This document shows, in pieces, positions 8,961-17,077 of a DNA stretch of 64,000 nt (positions are counted from its first letter, which is position 1; every line of letters starts with the position of its first letter). The notes under the pieces are model-generated. The model saw nothing but the letters and a program-made list of their open reading frames with translations, had not been told where the DNA came from and did not search any database. The position numbers and the translations under genes were made by a program. Source of the DNA: Verrucomicrobiaceae bacterium (GTDB lineage: Bacteria; Verrucomicrobiota; Verrucomicrobiia; Verrucomicrobiales; Verrucomicrobiaceae); the NCBI GenBank assembly GCA_015075365.1, contig JABTUN010000001.1, forward strand, positions 1,612,001-1,676,000, written 5' to 3'.

Positions 8961-11795
8961 ATGTCCGCCAAGATCCCCACCGCCGCCGAAATCCGCGCCA
9001 CCTTCCTCGATTTCTTCAAGGAGAAGCAGCACACCATCGTGCCCAGCGACAACGTCGGCTACACCAGCCGCGACGGCGCGCGCATCTTCACGAATGCGGG
9101 CATGAACCAGTTCGTGCCCATCTTCCTCGGCGAGCGCAGCGCGGATGTGGACACCTGGCCTGGCGTTTTGCACAAAGGCCTGCCCACCCGCGCCGCGGAC
9201 ACGCAGAAGTGCATCCGCGCCGGCGGCAAGCACAACGACCTCGAAGACGTCGGCCTCGACACCTACCACCACACGCTCTTCGAAATGCTGGGGAACTGGT
9301 CCTTCGGCGACTACTTCAAGAAAGAGGCCATCGCCTGGGCCTGGGAGCTCGTCATCGAGCGCTGGAAGTTCCCGCCCACCCGCGTTTACGCCACGATTTA
9401 TCAGCCCGACAAATCGAAGGGTGATCCCGCCGACCGCGACCAGGAGGCCTGGGAAATCTGGGCCGAAAAATTCCGCAGCATTGGCCTCGATCCCGACATC
9501 CACATCGTCAACGGCAACAAGAAGGACAACTTCTGGATGATGGGCGACACCGGCCCCTGCGGCCCGTGCACCGAGATCCACATCGACCTCACCCCCGGCA
9601 CTCCCGAGCTCGATGAAGCCCGCCAGCGCGAAGGCCGCAAGCTCGTCAATGGCAGCGACGCCAGCTGCATCGAGATCTGGAACAACGTCTTCATCCAATA
9701 CAACGCCACACCCGAAGGCACCTTCGAGCCGCTCCCCGCAAAGCACGTCGATACCGGCATGGGCTTCGAGCGCGTCTGCTCCATCATTCAGGGCACGAAA
9801 AACTTCACCGACTTCCAAAACGCGAAGATCAGCAACTACGACACCGACGTCTTCCGTCCCATCTTTGACGAGCTGACGAAGATGTCCGGCAAAACGTATG
9901 CCAGCACGCTGCCGAAGGCCAATGAGCAGGGCCATGTCGTCCCTGTCACCGAGCAGGAAAAGATCGACGTCGCCTTCCGCGTCATCGCCGACCACATCCG
10001 CACGCTCAGCTTCGCCATCGCCGACGGCATCCAGCCCGGCAACAGCGACCGCAACTACACCCTCCGCCGCATCCTCCGCCGCGCCGTGAAATACGGTCGC
10101 ACGCTCGATTTCAAAGAGCCCTTCTTCTACAAGCTCGTCGATGTCCTCGCCGCGCAAATGGGTGATGTCTTCCCCGAACTGCGCGTGAAGAAGGAGCAGA
10201 TCAAGAGCGTGCTGAAGATCGAGGAAGAAGCCTTCAACCGGACGCTGGATCAAGGACTCGGCGTCTTTGAGTCGTTGTTCCGTGAAGGGGACATCGTCTT
10301 GCCAGGAACTCCTTCAGCGGCCTCAGCGAAAAGAACTCGCATTGAAGGAGCCGAAGCATTCCTGCTCTACGACACCTTCGGCTTCCCGCTCGACCTCACC
10401 GAACTTTTGGCCCGCGAGCGCGGCCTCACCGTGGACACCGCCGGCTTTGAAAAGCTCATGGAAGAGCAACGCGCCCGTGCCCGTGCCGCGATGAAGAAAA
10501 ACGTCGTCTCCGTCTCCGAGATCGAAACGAAGGCCCCGACCCAGTTCATCGGTTACGACAACCTCGAAGCCGATGTGAAGGTGCTCGAAGTCGTCGAGAT
10601 GAAGGACAAGACCGCCGTCGTGCTCGATGTCTCCACCTGCTACGCCGAAATGGGCGGCCAGATCGGCGATGCGGGCCAGATCATGTTCGGAGCAGACACC
10701 TTGGAGATTTCCAGCACCTCCAAAGTCGGAAACACATGGCTCCACTTCCTCAGCGACCACTCCGCGGAAGAAATCATAAGTCATAAATCAAAAATCATAA
10801 ATGAGCCGGTCAGGCTCAAGGTCGATGCGCCGCGTCGTCACGCCATCGAGCGACACCACACCGTCACGCACATCTTGCACTGGGCGTTGCACGAGGTCGT
10901 CAGCAAGGACGCCACGCAGAAAGGCTCCAGCGTCACGCCGGACAAGCTCACCTTCGACTTCAACAGCGCCGCGCTCACCCCGCAGCAGCTCGCCGACATC
11001 GAGCGTCTCGTGAACGAGCGCATCGTCGCCAACGACCCCGTTTCGTGGAGCGAAGTGCCCTACGTCGAGGCCAAGGCCAACAACGGCATCATGGCCCTCT
11101 TTGGCGAAAAATACGGCGACCTCGTCCGCGTCGTGCAGATCGGCGGCCAGCCGCACAAGCTCGATGGTTGGAGCATGGAACTCTGCGGCGGCACCCACAC
11201 CCGCCACACCGGTGAAATCGGCCTCTTCCGCCTCGTCGGCGAAGGGGCAGTCGCCGCCGGCGTGCGCCGCATCGAAGCCATCGCCGGCCTCGAAGCCTAC
11301 AACGCCGCGAAAGCCGATTCTGACCTCCTGAAGCTCCTCGCCGGCAAAGTCAGTGCCCAAGGCGCCGCCGACCTCGAGAAGAAGCTCGATCAAATCCTCA
11401 CGCAGCAAAAAGAGCTCGAAAAAGCCCTCAAAGCCGCCCAGCAGCGCGAAGCCAGCGGCAAAGCCAAAGACCTCCTCGCCACCGCCGCCAACCACGTGCT
11501 CGTTGCCAATCTGGGCGACGTCGATGCCGATTACGCGATGGCCGTGAACGACGCCCTCAAGTCCCAATTCACCGGCATCATCGTTCTCGCCGCCACCGGC
11601 GGCGGAAACGTCACCCTGATGGCGAATGTCGGCAAAGACCACCAATCCAAAGTCCAAGCCGGCAAAATCATCCAAACCATCGCCCCCATCGTCGGCGGCA
11701 AAGGCGGCGGAAAGCCCGACTTCGCCCGCGGCGGCGGCAAAGACGTCTCCAAGGTCGATGCAGCCCTCGCCGAGGCGCGGAAGCTGATCGGGTAA
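8961..11795 (+). CDS. alaS: Alanine--tRNA ligase
   Basis: The 944-residue protein has the class II catalytic core (FLDFFKEKQHTIVPSDNV, FTNAGMNQFVPIFLG, GMGFERV), the editing domain with HxxxH (RHHTVTHIL, near residue 631) and the Cys/His zinc motif CGGTHTRHTGEIG (near 741), and a C-terminal DHHA1 domain ending in GGGKPDFARGGGKD. It charges tRNA-Ala and clears mischarged Ser/Gly. The start MSAKIPTAAEIR is chosen on homology. Unusual feature: residues about 604-614 (IISHKSKIIN) are encoded by an AT-rich tandem heptamer unlike the rest of the gene. A palindromic repeat begins 2 bp after the stop. Confidence 0.98.
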   Translation: MSAKIPTAAEIRATFLDFFKEKQHTIVPSDNVGYTSRDGARIFTNAGMNQFVPIFLGERSADVDTWPGVLHKGLPTRAADTQKCIRAGGKHNDLEDVGLDTYHHTLFEMLGNWSFGDYFKKEAIAWAWELVIERWKFPPTRVYATIYQPDKSKGDPADRDQEAWEIWAEKFRSIGLDPDIHIVNGNKKDNFWMMGDTGPCGPCTEIHIDLTPGTPELDEARQREGRKLVNGSDASCIEIWNNVFIQYNATPEGTFEPLPAKHVDTGMGFERVCSIIQGTKNFTDFQNAKISNYDTDVFRPIFDELTKMSGKTYASTLPKANEQGHVVPVTEQEKIDVAFRVIADHIRTLSFAIADGIQPGNSDRNYTLRRILRRAVKYGRTLDFKEPFFYKLVDVLAAQMGDVFPELRVKKEQIKSVLKIEEEAFNRTLDQGLGVFESLFREGDIVLPGTPSAASAKRTRIEGAEAFLLYDTFGFPLDLTELLARERGLTVDTAGFEKLMEEQRARARAAMKKNVVSVSEIETKAPTQFIGYDNLEADVKVLEVVEMKDKTAVVLDVSTCYAEMGGQIGDAGQIMFGADTLEISSTSKVGNTWLHFLSDHSAEEIISHKSKIINEPVRLKVDAPRRHAIERHHTVTHILHWALHEVVSKDATQKGSSVTPDKLTFDFNSAALTPQQLADIERLVNERIVANDPVSWSEVPYVEAKANNGIMALFGEKYGDLVRVVQIGGQPHKLDGWSMELCGGTHTRHTGEIGLFRLVGEGAVAAGVRRIEAIAGLEAYNAAKADSDLLKLLAGKVSAQGAADLEKKLDQILTQQKELEKALKAAQQREASGKAKDLLATAANHVLVANLGDVDADYAMAVNDALKSQFTGIIVLAATGGGNVTLMANVGKDHQSKVQAGKIIQTIAPIVGGKGGGKPDFARGGGKDVSKVDAALAEARKLIG
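10774..10801 (+). repeat. Four tandem heptamers inside alaS
   Basis: Four consecutive 7-bp units read TCATAAG, TCATAAA, TCAAAAA, TCATAAA. The tract is AT-rich within a GC-rich gene, and 28 bp plus flanks keep the frame, adding a short IISHKSKIIN loop just before the editing-domain helix. This looks like a heptameric short tandem repeat that expanded or inserted in a tolerant loop. Confidence 0.75.
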
Positions 11796-11796
11796 T

Positions 11797-11865
11797 GTAG
11801 TCCCGCCTTTAGGCGGTTCTGGCCGAAGGTGAATACTCCCAAGGACCGGCTAAAGCCGGGACTAC
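11797..11865 (+). repeat. GTAG...CTAC palindromic (REP-like) pair, copy 1
   Basis: It begins GTAG, followed by the hairpin CCCGCC-TTTA-GGCGG and TCTGG, then a spacer, then the hairpin CCGGCTAAAGCCGG and ends CTAC. The 5' GTAG before an imperfect hairpin is the mark of REP sequences mobilised by RAYT transposases. It starts immediately after the alaS stop codon. Confidence 0.8.
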
Positions 11866-11925
11866 AATACGGGCGCACCGACTTCGCAGATACGTTCGCG
11901 ATGACGCGGAAGCTGGTCAGGTAGT

Positions 11926-12002
11926 GTAGTCCCGCCTTTAGGCGGCTCTGGGCGAGGGGGTGAACACACGTCCTTTTCAGAACCGGCTGAAGCCGGGACT
12001 AC
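11926..12002 (+). repeat. GTAG...CTAC palindromic (REP-like) pair, copy 2
   Basis: This is nearly identical to copy 1 in both hairpins (GTAGTCCCGCCTTTAGGCGG and CCGGCTGAAGCCGGGACTAC), with a different spacer. The 20 bp before it (GCGGAAGCTGGTCAGGTAGT) resemble the alaS 3' end before copy 1 (GCGGAAGCTGATCGGGTAAT), so the repeat was probably duplicated together with the gene end. Confidence 0.8.
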
Positions 12003-12056
12003 AATGCGAAGAAGAACAGGCTTGCGGCATTCATGGGGATGACTTGAAATCCTCGC

Positions 12057-12665
12057 ATGTATGCTTGGAGACAATGGACGCCAGAAAAGCGGGCAGAGGT
12101 TCTGACGCATCGGAGACTTCAGGGTCGCCCATGGCACGGGCCGCCTCATTTCACGGGGCAGCAGACCACTCAGTATCTCATCACGGGCGCTTGTTAAGAG
12201 CATGCGCCCATCCTTGGCACCTCTCCCGAGCGAGTGGATGCGTTCGCATCACGATTGCTCTCCGCCTTCGAGGGCGCGGAAGCGGTGGTGCATGCTTGGT
12301 GCGTGCTTCCGAATCATTACCATGTGCTTTCCACCACGCTCGACCTTCCCAAACTGATCGCCCAATTGGGAAAACTGCATGGCAGCACCTCGTTCACCTG
12401 GAATGGCGAGGATGGTGCGCGTGGACGCCAATGCTGGCATCGTGCCACCGATCGCGCCATGCGAAGCCAGGAGCATTTCTGGGCCACCCTGAACTACCTC
12501 CACCACAACCCCGTGCGTCACGGCTACGTCTCCAAATGGCAGGAATGGCCCTGGTCGAGCGCGAGGGACTATCTCACCAACCAAGGCGCCGACGAGGCCG
12601 CGAGAATCTGGAAGGCCTTCCCCGTGCTCGATTACGGCACCGGATGGGATGACGCCCGTTTGTAG
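12057..12665 (+). pseudogene. REP-associated tyrosine transposase (RAYT), nonsense-interrupted
   Basis: From ATG 12057 the frame reads MYAWRQWTPEKRAEVL...GRPWHGPPHFTGQ...YLITGAC, then TAA at 12195-12197 (codon 47), then continues EHAPILGTSPERVDAFASRLL... to the stop at 12665. The downstream part holds the Y1 transposase HUH-type motif AWCVLPNHYHVL and the terminal YLHHNPVRHGYV signature. Relatives have Y or F where the TAA lies, so a single substitution (TAY to TAA) has broken an otherwise intact 202-codon gene. A GTG at 12234 could restart translation without the N-terminal strand. REP pairs lie on both sides, and the gene's own TAG stop falls within the 3' repeat. Confidence 0.82.
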
Positions 12666-12721
12666 TTCGGGCTTCAGCCCGCTCTGGGGAATTCCCAATC
12701 ACGGGCTGAAGCCCGAACTAC
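12662..12721 (+). repeat. GTAG...CTAC palindromic (REP-like) pair, copy 3
   Basis: GTAG-TTCGGGCTTCAGCCCG-CTCTGG, a spacer, then CGGGCTGAAGCCCGAA-CTAC. The stems differ from copies 1-2 but keep pairing and the GTAG/TCTGG frame. The TAG of the left GTAG is the stop codon of the RAYT, and on the other strand the TAG of the right end is the stop codon of the FAD oxidoreductase. Confidence 0.82.
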
Positions 12722-14130
12722 GAACGAATCTTCTCCAGCTTCGCCGCGCTTTCCTTCCACTCGACTTCGTGCGGCAGGCGCTTCGACAGCGCGGCGAGCG
12801 CGGCCGTCACACCGGCGGCTTCGCCCATGGCGACGGAGTTGCCGGTGACGCGGTAGCTGGCGTGTGCGATGAAATCGCCGCTGATGTTCCGCCCGGCCAT
12901 CATGAGGCCATCGACATCCTTCGCGATCAGCGCGCGCAGCGGCACATCGTAGGGCTTGACCTTCACGCCCGCGTTGCTGTAGGCCGCCGTTTTGTTCGCC
13001 TCCTTGCTCAGCGCGTGGATGTCCACCGGGAAAGTCGGCCGCACCACCGCATCATCGTAGCGCGCACCGGCGATCAGATCGTCCTTGTTCACCGTGTAAC
13101 GCCCCGCGATACGCCGTCCGTCGCGCACGCCGATCTGCTCGGCGGTGGCGGCGATCTGCAGGCCTTCCCACGGCCCGCCGAGCTTGCGCAGGCCGTTGAC
13201 GATCTGGTGCATCTCCGCGCGGGCCTGCACGGTGGCCTCGGTGATCTTCGCGGCGTCAAAGCACGGCACGCCGTATTGATGATTCATCATCACGAGCAGC
13301 AGATTGTCCCGCACCTGCCACAGCGTCGGCTTGGAGTAGGAGGGGAAGTGGCCGGTACGCTGGATCTCCGCGAGCAGAGCATCCTTGGCGATGCCGTCGG
13401 CCTTGCTGGGATCGGACTTGTGGATGTAGGGAGCGAGCGCGGCCGCGTCTTTGCAAACAAGCAGCGCATTGAGCGACATCGGCTGGCAGGGGCAGGATTC
13501 CGCCTCGCCATACTCGAAACTGCATCCGGCAAGCGCGCCGAGATCGCCATCGCCGGTCGTGTCGATGAAAACGGGTGCCCGCCAGGCCTGACGGCCGCTT
13601 TTGGACTCGGTTACGATCGTGGTAAGGCGTTTGCCTTCGCGATACGCGGCGCTCACGCGGGTGTGGAGCTGGAATTTCACGCCCGCCTCCACAAACATCT
13701 CCTCCAGCAGCAGCTTCATGCCTTCCGGTTCATAACAGATGCTTCCTTTGCTCGTGCCGCGGCGCATGTCGCGCTCGTCGAGGCGTTTGAGCAGCTCTTG
13801 ATTGAAGCCCGGTTTGTCGAAATCGAGCAGGTAGCCGAGCAAACCGGCCGTCCACACGCCGCCGAGGCAGCCGCGCCATTCAAACACGCGCACCTTTGCT
13901 CCCGCACGCGCCGCCGTGATCGCCGCGGCGATGCCCGCCGGGCCTGCGCCGCACACGATGACGTCCGCGTCCTCCACCAGCGGCAGATCGCGTGCTTCCT
14001 CATGAAACTGGCCCGCGATGGCCTTTTCGACCTGCTGGGCATTCATCACGCCCGGCGTGACGAGAGCGCCGGAAAAGGCGGCGCGGAGAAAAGAGCGGCG
14101 TTTCAGGTCGTTGGTGGTCGTTGTGTCCAT
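12718..14130 (-). CDS. Exported FAD-dependent oxidoreductase (FAD_oxidored family)
   Basis: The start MDTTTTNDLKRRSFLRAAFSG supplies a twin-arginine signal (KRRSFLR). After it, the dinucleotide-binding motif ADVIVCGAGPAGIAAAITAARAG, then CLGGVWTAG and the C-terminal FAD contact GLMMAGRNISGDFIAHA place it in the FAD-dependent oxidoreductases found beside sugar-acting genes in PVC bacteria. Export after folding with bound flavin fits the Tat leader. It is divergent (49 bp) from a DUF1549/DUF1553 gene, a common pairing. The stop codon lies inside a REP repeat. Substrate not readable from sequence. Confidence 0.85.
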   Translation of the reverse strand: MDTTTTNDLKRRSFLRAAFSGALVTPGVMNAQQVEKAIAGQFHEEARDLPLVEDADVIVCGAGPAGIAAAITAARAGAKVRVFEWRGCLGGVWTAGLLGYLLDFDKPGFNQELLKRLDERDMRRGTSKGSICYEPEGMKLLLEEMFVEAGVKFQLHTRVSAAYREGKRLTTIVTESKSGRQAWRAPVFIDTTGDGDLGALAGCSFEYGEAESCPCQPMSLNALLVCKDAAALAPYIHKSDPSKADGIAKDALLAEIQRTGHFPSYSKPTLWQVRDNLLLVMMNHQYGVPCFDAAKITEATVQARAEMHQIVNGLRKLGGPWEGLQIAATAEQIGVRDGRRIAGRYTVNKDDLIAGARYDDAVVRPTFPVDIHALSKEANKTAAYSNAGVKVKPYDVPLRALIAKDVDGLMMAGRNISGDFIAHASYRVTGNSVAMGEAAGVTAALAALSKRLPHEVEWKESAAKLEKIRS

Positions 14131-14179
14131 GGTTGTTAGAGTCTGCCTCAAGTCGTCTTTGGACGCCATTGTTTATCGA

Positions 14180-16051
14180 ATGCGATACCTCGTCCTCCTC
14201 GCGCTCAGCGCCCCGATCTTTGCCAAACCACCTTCCGTCGAGGAAGGCCGGACGCATTGGGCCTTTCAGCCGCTGAGCGCCGCGAAGCCGCCCGCCGTGA
14301 AAAACACCGCGTGGCCGAAAAACGACCTCGATCACTTCATCCTCGCCGCGTTGGAGAAAAACGGCCAATCACCCGCCCCCGAGGCCGATCCCGCCACGCT
14401 CATCCGACGCGTGACGCTCGATTTGACCGGCCTGCTGCCGACGCCGGAGGAAATCATCGCCTTCGTGTCCGACATGTCCGACTCGTCTGACCAGTCCGAC
14501 GCCTATGCCACTCTCATCGACCGTCTTCTCCAAAGCCCCCACTACGGCGAACGCTGGGGCCGCCATTGGCTCGATCTCGCGCGTTACGCGGACACCAGCG
14601 GCACGCACAACGACCTCGACCGCCCCCACGCCTGGAAATACCGCGACTACGTCATCCGCAGCTTCAACGATGACAAACCCTACGCGCGATTCGTCACCGA
14701 GCAGATCGCGGGCGATGAGATCGACGGCGCCGATGAGCAATGCCTCATCGCCACCGGTTTCTGCCGGAATGGCACGAGCAACGACGACAACATGGGCAAG
14801 ACCGACGACGCGCTCGCCCAATACCGCGCCGACCAGCTCGACGACGTCATCTCCACCACCAGCAGCGTCTTCCTCGGCCTCACCCTCGGCTGCGCCCGCT
14901 GTCACGATCATAAGACCGATCCGCTCCTCCAGAGCGATTACTACAGCCTGCTCGCCATCTTCAACGGCACCGAGAAATACGGCCTCGTCCCCGGCACGCA
15001 GGACAGAAACGACAAGCGCGTGAAGATCGACGAGACCGCGAAGGTCCATGCTCTCATCGAAACGAAGCCGCAGGTGCCGCCCACGCACATCATGCTTCGC
15101 GGTAGCGCCTTGAATCTGGGCGAGGAAGTTCCGCCCGCCGTTCCGACGCTCTTCAAGCCCCTCTCATTTCCACCACCCGCCGCCAAAACCTCGCTGCGTC
15201 GCAAAACATTCGCCGAATGGATCACCGCACCGGACAACGCCCTCGCGTGGCGGGTCATCGCAAATCGCGTGTGGCAGCATCATTTCGGCCAGGGAATCGT
15301 CGCCAGCCCCAGCAACTTCGGCTTCACCGGCGCCAAGCCCACGCAGCCAGAATTGCTCGACTACCTCGCCCGGCAGCTCATCGCCAACGGCGGCCGCTTC
15401 AAGGCACTGCACAAGCTCATCCTCATGTCGGCGACATATCGGCAGCAACGTAGAACGAGTTTTCCAACTCGTTCAGAACCCGGACTAGAAAGTCCGGGCT
15501 ACGGTCTGATGCGCATGGAGGCCGAGGTTCTGCGCGATTGCATCCTGCAAGCCAGCGGCAAGCTGAACGACCAAATGGGTGGCCCCGGCATCAAACCGCG
15601 ACTCCGCGCCGATTTGCTGCCTGCCAGCCAGCGCAACAAATGGCCGCTGCTCAAAAACGAAGGCCCCGAGCAGTGGCGGCGCAGCGTGTACATCTACCAG
15701 AAGCGCCAGCTCCTCATGCCGATGATGGAACTCTTCGACGCACCCACCACCACCGACTCCTGCGCCGCCCGGCTCGAAAGCACCGTGCCCACGCAGGCTC
15801 TCGTGCTCATGAATGATGATTTCGTCGAGGAACAAGCCGCCTACCTCGCCAAGCGTTGCGTCTCCGCCACGCCCGATGCCACGATCAAACGGATGTTCAT
15901 GCTAACGCTCGGCCATGAGCCCTCCGTGGACCGTTTGCAGCAGTCCCTCGACTTCGTGAAGGCTCGCGAAGCCGTCTCAAGCCGTGATCAGGCCCTCACG
16001 GATCTGGCGCATGTGCTCTTCAACAGCAGCGAGTTTGTTTACATTCGCTGA
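14180..16051 (+). CDS. Secreted DUF1549/DUF1553 protein without cytochrome domain, carrying an in-frame REP
   Basis: The 623-residue protein starts with a signal peptide (MRYLVLLALSAPIFA). DUF1549 begins near residue 48 (DHFILAALEKNGQSPAPEAD, LIRRVTLDLTGLLP) and includes the conserved CARCHDHKTDP near residue 237, which could bind haem or metal. DUF1553 follows (RKTFAEWITAPDNALAWRVIANRVWQHHFG...) and ends in the typical HVLFNSSEFVYIR. Relatives in this window carry an N-terminal planctomycete cytochrome c domain; this one does not. Residues about 424-441, between the family's YRQ and the LMRMEAEVLRD helix, are encoded by a palindromic repeat. No DUF1501 gene is adjacent; the partner here is the divergent FAD oxidoreductase. 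Confidence 0.85.
   Translation: MRYLVLLALSAPIFAKPPSVEEGRTHWAFQPLSAAKPPAVKNTAWPKNDLDHFILAALEKNGQSPAPEADPATLIRRVTLDLTGLLPTPEEIIAFVSDMSDSSDQSDAYATLIDRLLQSPHYGERWGRHWLDLARYADTSGTHNDLDRPHAWKYRDYVIRSFNDDKPYARFVTEQIAGDEIDGADEQCLIATGFCRNGTSNDDNMGKTDDALAQYRADQLDDVISTTSSVFLGLTLGCARCHDHKTDPLLQSDYYSLLAIFNGTEKYGLVPGTQDRNDKRVKIDETAKVHALIETKPQVPPTHIMLRGSALNLGEEVPPAVPTLFKPLSFPPPAAKTSLRRKTFAEWITAPDNALAWRVIANRVWQHHFGQGIVASPSNFGFTGAKPTQPELLDYLARQLIANGGRFKALHKLILMSATYRQQRRTSFPTRSEPGLESPGYGLMRMEAEVLRDCILQASGKLNDQMGGPGIKPRLRADLLPASQRNKWPLLKNEGPEQWRRSVYIYQKRQLLMPMMELFDAPTTTDSCAARLESTVPTQALVLMNDDFVEEQAAYLAKRCVSATPDATIKRMFMLTLGHEPSVDRLQQSLDFVKAREAVSSRDQALTDLAHVLFNSSEFVYIR
15450..15502 (+). repeat. GTAG...CTAC palindromic repeat inside a coding sequence
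   Basis: GTAG-AACGAGTTTTCCAACTCGTT-CAGAACC then CCGGACTAGAAAGTCCGGG-CTAC: two hairpins in the same architecture as the intergenic copies. It sits inside the DUF1553 domain in the one frame without stop codons, encoding RRTSFPTRSEPGLESPGY. Confidence 0.78.
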
Positions 16052-16054
16052 CGG

Positions 16055-16084
16055 CGTCCTTCGCGTTCTGGCGAACGCGCCTAC
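16055..16084 (-). repeat. Single REP-like hairpin overlapping a stop codon
   Basis: On the minus strand: GTAG-GCGCGTTC-GCCA-GAACGCG-AAGGACG. It fills the 29-bp space between two convergent genes, and its GTAG gives the TAG stop of the TIM-barrel gene. It could also act as a bidirectional transcript end. Confidence 0.65.
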
Positions 16085-16995
16085 AGCCCAAACGCCGTGT
16101 CCATCTGCGCGGACACGCCTTTGAGGTAGTCGAGATCGCCACCGGCGACCTCGGCGGCCAGCCAGCCGTGGAAATTGATCTCGATGAGCGCTTTGCGCAC
16201 GTCGGCGTAGTCGATGTCGCCTTCGCCGATGGGCGTGAATTTGTTTTGCGCGCGGGAGAAGCCCTTCACATCGAGTTTCAGCACGCGGTGGCCGAGCTGG
16301 CGGATCCAGTCGCCCATGCTGCCGTATTTCCAGTGGTTGCCGATGTCGAACTGCATGCCCACCCACGGCGAGCGGAACTCGTCCACATACTTCACAAACT
16401 TGTCCGCCTTCTGGTCGCTGCCGCCGCTGTGGTCGTAGCAGAACTGGTTCCACACGTTCTCGATGACGATCTGCACGCCGAGCTCCGCGGCCAGCGGCAC
16501 GGCCTTGGCGATGTTTTCCACGCTGCGCGGCCAGATTTCATCCTCCGGGCCGTCCTCGCCCTTGCCGACGACGAGCAGCACGCTGTGCCCGCCCACCTCG
16601 CGCGTGTCACGCAGCGCCTGCTTGAGATTTTCGAGCGCCTTCGCCCGCGTGGCGGCATCCGCGCTCGTGTGGCGCACGCTCCAGTGCTCGCCGCACACAC
16701 TGCCGTCCACCGGCAGGCCGCTTTCGGCGATGGCCTTCTTCGTTTCGGCCACGTCGTTGCCCGGAAAGCCCATCTCCACGCCTTTGAAGCCCGCCTCCTT
16801 CGCGATCTTGAATTTCTCCGTGAGATTCGCCCCGCCTTTGATCATGCCGACCTTGAGCGTTTTATAAAGACGGCCCGCGAGCGCATTCGGCACATCAGGA
16901 GCAGCGAAAGCATCCCGAACGGGCAAGATGGCCCCGGCGGCGAGGAACGAGGCGTGACGGAGGAACTGACGACGGTTGGTGATGTTTGGATTCAT
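16081..16995 (-). CDS. Exported sugar phosphate isomerase/epimerase-like TIM barrel
   Basis: The 304-residue protein has a twin-arginine leader (NRRQFLRHASFLAAGAILP). The rest is an AP-endonuclease-2-type TIM barrel: KVGMIKGGANLTEKFKIAKEAGFKGVEMGF, then LGVQIVIENVWNQF, VGMQFDIGNHW, VLKLDVKGFSRAQNKFTPIGEGDIDYADV and WLAAEVAGG. Glu, Asp, His and Glu residues on successive strands match the metal-binding set of xylose-isomerase-like enzymes. In PVC bacteria such exported proteins accompany polysaccharide or cyclitol catabolic genes. It is the last gene of a long minus-strand run starting near 29.7 kb. The stop codon is within a REP hairpin. Exact sugar unknown. Confidence 0.85.
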   Translation of the reverse strand: MNPNITNRRQFLRHASFLAAGAILPVRDAFAAPDVPNALAGRLYKTLKVGMIKGGANLTEKFKIAKEAGFKGVEMGFPGNDVAETKKAIAESGLPVDGSVCGEHWSVRHTSADAATRAKALENLKQALRDTREVGGHSVLLVVGKGEDGPEDEIWPRSVENIAKAVPLAAELGVQIVIENVWNQFCYDHSGGSDQKADKFVKYVDEFRSPWVGMQFDIGNHWKYGSMGDWIRQLGHRVLKLDVKGFSRAQNKFTPIGEGDIDYADVRKALIEINFHGWLAAEVAGGDLDYLKGVSAQMDTAFGL

Positions 16996-17077
16996 GACGG
17001 CCCATTTTATACGCCAGCGGATCGTTGTCTTCTTCCGTGAAGAAGAACTCTTGTTGCCCGAAGCGGATGACGGCAGC

